Positions 50,518 through 56,313 of a DNA stretch of 56,313 bases are shown one piece after another. How positions within the stretch are numbered: position 1 is the first letter of the stretch; every line of letters begins with the position of its first letter. The notes under the pieces were generated by a model. The model was not told where the DNA came from. It saw nothing but the letters and a program-made list of their open reading frames with translations, and did no database searches. Source of the DNA: an uncultured Pseudoxanthomonas sp. (GTDB lineage: Bacteria > Pseudomonadota > Gammaproteobacteria > Xanthomonadales > Xanthomonadaceae); assembly GCF_946886695.1 (NCBI RefSeq), contig NZ_CAMPJD010000025.1:1-56313 (forward strand). Direction: 5' to 3'. The position numbers and the translations under genes were made by a program.

Positions 50518-52653
50518 TTACGCCCGTGTCAGCCGCCACGCGCGATGGATGCGGGCGTTGCGCTCGAAATCCGGCGGGATGGTTTTCGCGCTGATGTCCT
50601 CGCAGCGCGCGAACTCGGCCACCGCGTCCTCGTCCAGCTTGAACCGGCGGAAGTTGTTGCTGAAATACAGCACCCCGCCCGGTGCCAGGCGAGCGACTGC
50701 CGCACGCAGCAAACGGACGTGCTCCTTCTGCACGTCGAAATCGTCGGCGCGCGCGGAGTTCGAGAACGTCGGCGGATCGCAGAAGACCAGGTCGTACTCG
50801 GCCTGCTCGGCTTCCAGCCAGCGCACGGCATCGGCCTGCACCAGGCGGTGCTTCGCGCCACCCAGGCCATTCTCCGCCAGGTTGTCCGCGCACCACTGCA
50901 GGTAGGTGGCCGACAGGTCCACGCTGGTCGTACTCGCTGCTCCGGTCACCGCCGCCTGCACGCTGGCCACGCCCGTGTAGCAGAACAGGTTGAGGAAGCG
51001 CTTGCCGCGCGCTTCCTGCGCCATGCGCCATCGCAGTGGGCGATGGTCGAGGAACAGGCCGGTGTCGAGGTAATCGAACAGGTTGACCCGCAGCAGCGCA
51101 CCCGACTCGCGCACCACGATGAACTCGTCCCGCTGCTGCATGCGGCCGTACTTGGCGCCGCCCTTGCCGCGTTCGCGCGACTTCACCGCGATCTGCTCCT
51201 GCGGCACGCCGAACACCTCGCGCGTGGCCGCCAGCAGTTCGCTGAAACGACGGCGCACGTCATGCTCGGGGATGGTGGCAGGTGCGACGTACTCCTGCAC
51301 GTGCAGGAAGGTGCGGCCCTGTCCTCCTTCCTCCACGTAGACGTCGATGGCCGCCGCGTACTCGGGCAGGTCGGCGTCGTAGGCGCGGTAGCAGGTGACA
51401 TCTTCGCGCGCGCGCCAGTTCTTGAACTTCTTCAGGTTCTTGCGCAGGCGGTTGGCGACCATCTGGGCGCCTTCCGACAGCGGCTTCGCTTCGCGCGGTT
51501 CGCGCGCGGGCGCCGCGACCGGGTCGCAGACGATCAGCGCGCACTCGATGGCGCCGTTGAACAGTTGGTATTTCTTACCGGCGCGCAGACCGGTGGCGTA
51601 ACCGAGGTCGGCGTTGCCGCACAGCAGGCTGGCCCGCCACTGCGGTACCGACCTCTGCAGGGCATCACCCAGTGCACGGTAAAGGTCAGCGTCGGCAGCG
51701 AGGCGTTCGTCGTAGGGTGGATTGCAGACCACCAGGCCGCGAGGTTCTTCGCGCGCGGGCAGTTGCGCCACGTCGCACGCCTCGAACTGCAATTGGCCGG
51801 CCAGGCCCGCGAGCACCGCGTTGTCCCGTGCGGCGCGGATCGAACCCAGATCGATATCGCTGCCGAAGAACACCGGATGCAGCGCCTTGCGTCCTTCTGT
51901 TTCGCGCTGTACCGCCTCGGCGAACAATACTCGCCAGGACGCTACGTCGAAGCCGAGCCAGCGCGACGGCAACACGTTGCCGTGCCGTTGCAGCCCAGGC
52001 GCGACGTCGGCGGCCATCAGCGCGCCCTCGATCAGCAGCGTGCCGCTTCCGCACATCGGGTCCAGCAGTGCGCCGCCTTCGTGGTACAGCGCCGGCCAGC
52101 CGCCGCGCATCAGCACGGCGGCCGCGAGGTTTTCCTTCAACGGCGCGTCGTTCTGCGCCTGTCGCCAGCCGCGGCGATGCATCGGCCCACCGCCCAGATC
52201 GATGGAGATCGTCGCGCGCCCCTTGCGCAGCGACAGGTTGATGCGCACGTCGGGCTGTTCCACGTCCACCGAGGGCCGTTCCAGCCCCTGCTGACGCAGG
52301 CGGTCGACCACGGCATCCTTGACGCGCTGCGCGGCATAGCGCGCGTGGGTGATCGCCTCGCCAGAGACATGCGCATCCACCGCCAGCGTCAGCTCAGGCC
52401 GTGTGTGCTGCTCCCACGCGATCGCCATCACGCCGTCATACAGCGCCTGCTCGTCGAGGCACTCGAACTCGGCGATCGGCCACAGCACGCGGCTGGCCAG
52501 GCGCGACCACAGCACGGCGCGCTGCGCGTCCACGGGCTCGCCCTCCGCATTGACGCCGGCAACGGTGGCAGTGGCCTTGGGCACGCCGAGTGCAAGCAGC
52601 TCATCGGCGAGCAGGTATTCCAGGCCTTTGGCGCAGGAAACGAAAAATTTCAC
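50518..52653 (-). CDS. rlmL: Bifunctional 23S rRNA methyltransferase RlmKL
   Basis: 711 residues, matching the fused RlmL-RlmK enzyme. The N-terminal half has a THUMP domain, [16 protein letters not shown] and [11 protein letters not shown] for N2-methylation of G2445. The C-terminal half has [13 protein letters not shown] and [11 protein letters not shown] for N7-methylation of G2069. A GTG start at 52653 ([16 protein letters not shown]) is chosen because conserved sequence begins there and GAGG lies about 8 bases upstream. The frame is open further upstream only through the palindromic element. It converges on the CheX-like gene with six bases between. Confidence 0.95.
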   Translation of the reverse strand: MKFFVSCAKGLEYLLADELLALGVPKATATVAGVNAEGEPVDAQRAVLWSRLASRVLWPIAEFECLDEQALYDGVMAIAWEQHTRPELTLAVDAHVSGEAITHARYAAQRVKDAVVDRLRQQGLERPSVDVEQPDVRINLSLRKGRATISIDLGGGPMHRRGWRQAQNDAPLKENLAAAVLMRGGWPALYHEGGALLDPMCGSGTLLIEGALMAADVAPGLQRHGNVLPSRWLGFDVASWRVLFAEAVQRETEGRKALHPVFFGSDIDLGSIRAARDNAVLAGLAGQLQFEACDVAQLPAREEPRGLVVCNPPYDERLAADADLYRALGDALQRSVPQWRASLLCGNADLGYATGLRAGKKYQLFNGAIECALIVCDPVAAPAREPREAKPLSEGAQMVANRLRKNLKKFKNWRAREDVTCYRAYDADLPEYAAAIDVYVEEGGQGRTFLHVQEYVAPATIPEHDVRRRFSELLAATREVFGVPQEQIAVKSRERGKGGAKYGRMQQRDEFIVVRESGALLRVNLFDYLDTGLFLDHRPLRWRMAQEARGKRFLNLFCYTGVASVQAAVTGAASTTSVDLSATYLQWCADNLAENGLGGAKHRLVQADAVRWLEAEQAEYDLVFCDPPTFSNSARADDFDVQKEHVRLLRAAVARLAPGGVLYFSNNFRRFKLDEDAVAEFARCEDISAKTIPPDFERNARIHRAWRLTRA

Positions 52654-52676
52654 GATGCAACCTCGATAAACAGGAT

Positions 52677-52798
52677 CGTCGTCCCAGCGAACGCTGGGAC
52701 CCATCTTGCTCTGCGCAGGCATTCCGGAGCAAAAGCAGGATCAACATGGATGACCCGCCATTCAGCGGCTGAAAGCCGGGCTTGGGCCGGAATGATGG
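52677..52798. repeat. GTC-CCAGCG/CCGG mixed palindromic element
   Basis: CGTCGTCCCAGCGAACGCTGGGACCC at one end (given in part) contains CCCAGCG-AA-CGCTGGG. The other end is GGCCGGAATGATGG, with a weaker stem nearby. It has the layout of the elements at 24889 and 36147 but the two ends differ, as if one end had decayed or two types had recombined. It lies between the rlmKL start and the hydrolase stop. Confidence 0.65.
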
Positions 52799-52807
52799 CA
52801 GGGAAAT

Positions 52808-53332
52808 TCAAAGCCCGGTCAGCAACTGCCCGAAGGCCTCTGCGGACATGGCGACGTGATCGGACAGGCGATGCCCGTCGTTCACCAGCAGCAGACGCGC
52901 GCGACGCCGGAAGGCCCAGTCGACAACCGCCTGCGCCGGGATCAGTTCGTCATCCCACCCGTGGATGATGGAAACCGGCATCGCCGCGGTGTCGAGTTCC
53001 GGCAGCGGGCCCATGCTGATCGGCGGCGCCATCAGGAACAGGCCGCGCACCGGCACCTCCAGCGAGATGCGGCCCGCGATGTAGGCGCCGAGACTGGAAC
53101 CGGCCAGCACCACGGGACCGCGCGCTGCCGCCGCGTGCGCCAGGCCGCGCAGGCGCTCCAGCCGTGCGACCACATCGCCGAGCGAACTGACATCGCGCCG
53201 CGCGTCGAGGTCGGTGTAATCGGGACGTTCGTGGCTCCACCCCAGGCGTTCGGCGACGTCCGCCAACGCGGTGACCTTGGTGGCGTCGGGACCGCTCTCG
53301 AAGCCGTGCGACAGGATGCAGTGGCCGCGCAT
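52808..53332 (-). CDS. Alpha/beta hydrolase (YqiA/RBBP9-like)
   Basis: 174 residues. HGFESGP near the N-terminus shapes the oxyanion hole, the nucleophile elbow is AGSSLGAY, the acid is in IIHGWDDELIP and the catalytic histidine is in VNDGHRL. The short lid-less fold fits the YqiA esterase/RBBP9-like serine hydrolases. The start overlaps the MOSC gene stop by one base (TGATG), so they are translated together. The substrate is unknown. Confidence 0.83.
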   Translation of the reverse strand: MRGHCILSHGFESGPDATKVTALADVAERLGWSHERPDYTDLDARRDVSSLGDVVARLERLRGLAHAAAARGPVVLAGSSLGAYIAGRISLEVPVRGLFLMAPPISMGPLPELDTAAMPVSIIHGWDDELIPAQAVVDWAFRRRARLLLVNDGHRLSDHVAMSAEAFGQLLTGL

Positions 53333-53823
53333 CAGAGCGCTTCCACCGCGTCACCGATGCGGAACGTGCCGCCTTCGACGATGCGCGCACACAGGCCCCC
53401 GTGGCCGCGCATCGCGTTGTAGCCACCGGGACCCAGTGCGTCTTCCATGCGCGAGCACGGATCACATTCCTCGGTGCCCTCGAACACGGCGGTGCCGATG
53501 CGGAAGCGGCGCTCCTTCAATGCGACCAGTGGAATGCCCGACACCACCACGTTGCGGCGAAGCAGCGCCGCCTGCAGGTCCATGCGCTGTGCCAGCGCCG
53601 CGATCACCGGCAGGTGCTCGGCCTGGATCAAGGTGATGCCGCGCTTGCCGCTGCCGCCCTTGTAACGGTCCCCGACCAGCCCGCCGTCGGTGACGGCTTC
53701 GACGGCCTCGTTGGCGACCATGACCTCATCGCGTGCCGGCCGCAGGCCGATCCATTCCACCTTGCCGGCACGCGGCAGGGTGGCCATGAGCTTGGCCAGC
53801 GGGGATTCGGGGTTGAGCGGCAT
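53332..53823 (-). CDS. MOSC domain protein
   Basis: 163 residues, a compact MOSC domain. KVEWIGLRPARDE opens it, GLVGDRYKGGSGKRGITLIQ holds the fold, and EECDPCSRME includes the conserved cysteine thought to carry sulphur in molybdenum-cofactor sulphurases. Small bacterial MOSC proteins (YiiM-like and others) reduce N-hydroxylated or related compounds using the molybdenum cofactor; the role of this one is not assigned. It is coupled to the hydrolase gene downstream. Confidence 0.88.
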   Translation of the reverse strand: MPLNPESPLAKLMATLPRAGKVEWIGLRPARDEVMVANEAVEAVTDGGLVGDRYKGGSGKRGITLIQAEHLPVIAALAQRMDLQAALLRRNVVVSGIPLVALKERRFRIGTAVFEGTEECDPCSRMEDALGPGGYNAMRGHGGLCARIVEGGTFRIGDAVEAL

Positions 53824-53899
53824 GGGAAACCCGCGCAGCGGAAAGGTCGCCAGTTTACCGGACCGGCCTGTTCCCCGCCCCGCCTGCTAGCATCCAGGC

Positions 53900-54493
53900 A
53901 TGAGCACCGACCTGCCTGTCTTCGCCCCCCGACTGGACCCGTTGCCGTACGAGGACAAGCTGGAGGCCCGCCCACTGCAGCAGATCGACCTGGTCGTCAT
54001 CCACTGCACGGAACTGCCCGACCTGGCGATGGCACGGCACTACGGCGAACGCATCCTGCACGCCTCCGGCACCGGCAACAGTGGCCATTACTACATCGAC
54101 CGGGACGGCAGCGTGCACGTCTACGTACGGCCGGAACGCGTCGCCCACCATGTGCGCGGCTACAACCCGCGCTCGGTCGGCATCGAGCTGGTCAACACCG
54201 GCCGCTACCCGGATTGGCTGACCGTCGGCAGCCAGAAGATGGAAGAGCCCTACACCGCCGCACAGATCGATGCGCTGACCACGCTGCTGGACCACCTGCG
54301 ACAGGAGTTGCCTTCGCTGCGTTATATCGCCGGCCATGAGGATCTGGACACCGCGCGCGAGCCCGCCAGCGACGACCCCACCATCAGCGTGCCACGCAAG
54401 ATGGATCCAGGCCCGCTGTTCCCGTGGGATGCCGTGCTGCGTGCCATCCCGCTGAAGCGCCTGGTGCCCCAGCCGAGCTCCGGTTCCCTGTAG
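53900..54493 (+). CDS. N-acetylmuramoyl-L-alanine amidase, AmpD-like (Amidase_2)
   Basis: 197 residues. Zinc ligands are in VVIHCTE and near the end in MDPGPLFPW, and YIAGHEDLD and GNSGHYYI are typical of Amidase_2 domains. It cleaves the bond between N-acetylmuramic acid and L-alanine in peptidoglycan or its fragments. There is no signal peptide, so a cytosolic recycling role like AmpD is likely. Its TAG stop (54491-54493) is formed by the GTAG head of the REP unit that follows, so insertion or drift of the repeat probably set the C-terminus. Confidence 0.87.
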   Translation: MSTDLPVFAPRLDPLPYEDKLEARPLQQIDLVVIHCTELPDLAMARHYGERILHASGTGNSGHYYIDRDGSVHVYVRPERVAHHVRGYNPRSVGIELVNTGRYPDWLTVGSQKMEEPYTAAQIDALTTLLDHLRQELPSLRYIAGHEDLDTAREPASDDPTISVPRKMDPGPLFPWDAVLRAIPLKRLVPQPSSGSL

Positions 54494-54642
54494 GAGCGAC
54501 GTCAGTCGCGACCGCACGCCGGAAGCGTCTGTCAGCCACGGATCAACGCGGACAAGTGGATCGATGCGAAAACTCCCATCCTCTTCGATCGGTGTTGCAT
54601 GCCGCATTCGAGCGTGCGGTCGCGACTGACGTCGCTCCTACA
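54489..54642. repeat. REPIN-like inverted repeat pair, class GAGCGACGTCAGTCGCG
   Basis: TGTAGGAGCGACGTCAGTCG (54489-54508, then CGACCGCA-type bases) and its inverse (54615-54642) are separated by about 100 bases. The left unit overlaps the end of the amidase gene and provides its stop codon. The right unit ends 29 bases before a TATAAT box. It is the same class as the pair at 38985. Confidence 0.88.
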
Positions 54643-54670
54643 AGGGGCAGGCCGATCACGGACGGCCCGG

Positions 54671-54676
54671 TATAAT
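54671..54676 (+). promoter_or_regulatory. Perfect -10 box upstream of tesB
   Basis: TATAAT, 31 bases before the GTG start of tesB, in a GC-rich setting. The -35 region at the normal distance (CAGGCC) is poor, so activity may need an activator or rely on the -10 alone. It lies just beyond the REPIN. Confidence 0.5.
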
Positions 54677-54706
54677 CCGCCGCCACTGCATCGAACAGGC
54701 CCTGCC

Positions 54707-55621
54707 GTGCCCGCCCCCGAACCCGTCGTCTCCGAACTGATCGAACTGCTGTCGCTGGAGCGGCTGGAAGACAACCTGTTCCGCGGCCAGAGCCGCGACA
54801 TCGGCACCAAGTACGTCTTCGGCGGCCAGGTGCTGGGCCAGGCGCTGTCGGCCGCACAGGCCACCGTGGATGGCAGCAGCGGCGAACGCCGTGCGCATTC
54901 GCTGCATGCCTACTTCCTGCGTGCCGGCAACATCGAGGCGCCGATCGTCTACGAAGTGGACCGCACGCGCGACGGCGGCAGCTTCTCGGTCCGCCGCGTC
55001 ACCGCCATCCAGCACGGCCGCGTGATCTTCTTCTGCGCGGCCTCGTTCCAGGCCGGGGAAGACGGCGCGGAACATCAACTGTCGATGCCGGAAGTCCCGC
55101 AGCCGGAGGACATCGCCACTGCCCCGCCGGTGCCCGCCGAGGTGATGGCCACCCTGCCGCCGAAGGTGCAGCGCTGGATGTCGCGGCGCGGCCCGTTCGA
55201 GTTCCGCCATGTCTACCCCCGCGATGAACTGAACCCGCCCAAGCGCCCGCCGTTCCAGCAGGTCTGGTTCCGACTGAGTGAGCCGGTCGGAGATTCGCCC
55301 GAACTGCATCGCGCCCTGCTCGCCTACGCCTCCGATTTCCAGCTGCTGGGCACTGCGACGTATCCGCATGGCATCAGCTACTACCAGCCGAATGTGCAGA
55401 TGGCGTCGCTGGATCATGCGCTGTGGTTCCACCGCCCGTTCCGTGCGGACGACTGGCTGCTCTATTCGATCGACAGCCCCAGCGCGAGCGGTTCGCGCGG
55501 TCTGGCACGCGGGCAGATCTTCGACCGCCAGGGCCGGCTGGTCGCCAGCACGGCGCAGGAAGGCCTGATCCGCGTGGTGCCGGACGCTGAAGCCGCCTCG
55601 GCCGTGCCGGCAAAGGACTGA
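54707..55621 (+). CDS. tesB: Acyl-CoA thioesterase II
   Basis: 304 residues, double-hotdog fold. It hydrolyses medium- and long-chain acyl-CoA to free fatty acid and CoA. Signature parts are NLFRGQSRDIGTKYVFGGQ, the active-site Asp in YASDFQLLGTA, SLDHALWFHRPF and the Gln in STAQEGLIR. GTG 54707 is taken as the start because AGG lies seven bases upstream and it follows the TATAAT box. A frame extending further upstream only covers the REPIN. The downstream DUF2007 gene starts after 10 bases, so they form an operon. Confidence 0.93.
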   Translation: MPAPEPVVSELIELLSLERLEDNLFRGQSRDIGTKYVFGGQVLGQALSAAQATVDGSSGERRAHSLHAYFLRAGNIEAPIVYEVDRTRDGGSFSVRRVTAIQHGRVIFFCAASFQAGEDGAEHQLSMPEVPQPEDIATAPPVPAEVMATLPPKVQRWMSRRGPFEFRHVYPRDELNPPKRPPFQQVWFRLSEPVGDSPELHRALLAYASDFQLLGTATYPHGISYYQPNVQMASLDHALWFHRPFRADDWLLYSIDSPSASGSRGLARGQIFDRQGRLVASTAQEGLIRVVPDAEAASAVPAKD

Positions 55622-55631
55622 GGACACCTGC

Positions 55632-56129
55632 ATGCGGCAAGTCTTTTCCAGCCAGCGCATCGAAACCGTCGAAGGCGTGGCCAAGATGCTGACCGAGGCG
55701 GGCATTCCCGTCTTCATCAGCAACGGCCGCTCCTACCACAGCAAGCGCGGCGGACAGTTCAGCTACACCGAACCGGTGAAGGCACAGCTTCAACCCGCGC
55801 TTTGGGTACGCCATGCCGAGGACCAGCCACGCGCCCGGGCCCTGCTGCGCGAAGCGGGCCTGCTGGAAACCACGCGCCCGGGCCAAGGGCCCACGCTGAC
55901 GTTCCGCACCGACCAGGAAACGGACGCCGCGCCGCAGCGGTCGTGGGCCTGGCGCATCCGTCTGATCCTGCTGGCGCTGATCGCCCTGGCTGCGGCCGTG
56001 ATGTGGATGCGGCGCCCCGTGCCTGCGTCCGCACCTGTGCCGCAACCGCAGGAGACGCCCGCGCCCGCACCGGCGGATGAGGTCCCCGAAGAAGACCGTA
56101 TCCGCATCCAGCCCGCCACCGGCGGTTGA
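55632..56129 (+). CDS. DUF2007-like membrane protein (pathogenicity-like protein)
   Basis: 165 residues. The N-terminal ~75 residues (MRQVFSSQRIETVEGVAKML, IPVFISNGRSYHS) resemble DUF2007 signal-transducing-like domains. A single membrane helix follows at about 107-125 (IRLILLALIALAAAVMW), with a proline-rich acidic tail. Xanthomonads carry a similar protein often named pathogenicity-like without experimental function. It lies behind tesB and in front of a sigma-factor gene. It could be a membrane partner of signalling, but this is not supported beyond context. Confidence 0.75.
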   Translation: MRQVFSSQRIETVEGVAKMLTEAGIPVFISNGRSYHSKRGGQFSYTEPVKAQLQPALWVRHAEDQPRARALLREAGLLETTRPGQGPTLTFRTDQETDAAPQRSWAWRIRLILLALIALAAAVMWMRRPVPASAPVPQPQETPAPAPADEVPEEDRIRIQPATGG

Positions 56130-56213
56130 GCCTGTCACCTGCAGTGCCGGTTGCGGTCACATCTGCCCTCCCGGCCCGTCAGGGTCATCAGGCCACCCGA
56201 TGACCCCGACCCG

Positions 56214-56313
56214 ATGAACACCCTTGCCCTCGACCTGATGCTGCAGACCGAACTGCCCGCTGCCGCGCGCGGCAGCCATGACGCCTACGGCCGTATCGTC
56301 AACGCGTGCCAGA
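56214..56313 (+). CDS. ECF-type RNA polymerase sigma factor, N-terminal fragment (cut by window edge)
   Basis: Only the first 33 residues are present: MNTLALDLMLQTELPAAARG and SHDAYGRIVNACQ. The stretch resembles the start of sigma region 2 in xanthomonad ECF factors (a short N-terminus, then a G-x-x-x-A/D-x-Y-G-R-I/L pattern). The ATG at 56214 lacks a strong Shine-Dalgarno sequence. The call is tentative because regions 2.4 and 4 lie outside the window. Confidence 0.6.
   Translation, partial: MNTLALDLMLQTELPAAARGSHDAYGRIVNACQ

Overview
The window is a 56.3-kb piece of a high-GC (roughly two-thirds G+C) gammaproteobacterial chromosome. Protein style, gene neighbourhoods and the GTAG-headed palindromic repeats point to the Xanthomonadaceae/Lysobacteraceae, most like Pseudoxanthomonas, Stenotrophomonas or Lysobacter. 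This assignment rests on recognition, not on a search. I see no rRNA, tRNA, CRISPR array, integrase, transposase or prophage. Both ends cut a gene: a DUF2938-like membrane protein on the left and an ECF-type sigma factor on the right.

Layout. 1-5.4 kb: DUF2938 protein and MerR regulator (divergent), a GT4 glycosyltransferase overlapping a PAP2 phosphatase, a small membrane protein coupled to an HTH regulator, a nitrilase-family hydrolase coupled to a GNAT acetyltransferase, and a hypothetical. 5.4-9.0 kb: creB-creC-creD, with a near-consensus Cre tag in front of creD. 9.0-16.6 kb: rlmJ, a DUF808 protein, a GNAT, a methyltransferase with a DUF4242 partner, and mfd. The mfd gene carries an in-frame copy of an intergenic repeat. 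16.8-23.2 kb: phospholipase D-like protein, histidine phosphatase, endonuclease V, pirin, aquaporin, a small exported protein and a second pirin.

23.4-47.9 kb is the core: a polyamine and omega-amino-acid catabolic island. On the minus strand lie puuD, a puuA-type ligase, a spuC-type transaminase, two tandem potF-type binding lipoproteins, the potGHI transporter and, further on, a Sad/YneI-type succinate-semialdehyde dehydrogenase. Divergent from puuD are a second puuA-type ligase and puuB. Next come a diguanylate cyclase with two receiver domains, a bacteriohemerythrin, an MHS-family symporter, puuC and a PuuR-like repressor. Divergent from puuR are an omega-amino-acid:pyruvate transaminase, alanine dehydrogenase and (methyl)malonate-semialdehyde dehydrogenase. 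Together they can import putrescine, degrade it through gamma-glutamyl intermediates or direct transamination to GABA and succinate, and channel beta-alanine-type products to acetyl-CoA while alanine is recycled to pyruvate. Three similar AT-rich motifs in the two divergent control regions are candidate PuuR operators.

47.9-56.3 kb: an exported serine hydrolase, a CheY-like receiver paired with a CheX-like protein carrying four 29-residue repeats, rlmKL, an alpha/beta hydrolase coupled to a MOSC protein, an AmpD-like amidase, tesB, a DUF2007 membrane protein and the sigma-factor start.

The spacers are unusually rich in repeats: five REPIN-like inverted pairs with GTAG heads in two sequence classes, five copies of a GGGAGAGG-ended element (one inside mfd), four elements ended by GTCATCCCAGCG or GTCATTCCGGCG palindromes, and a ~195-bp tandem array at the 3' end of potI.
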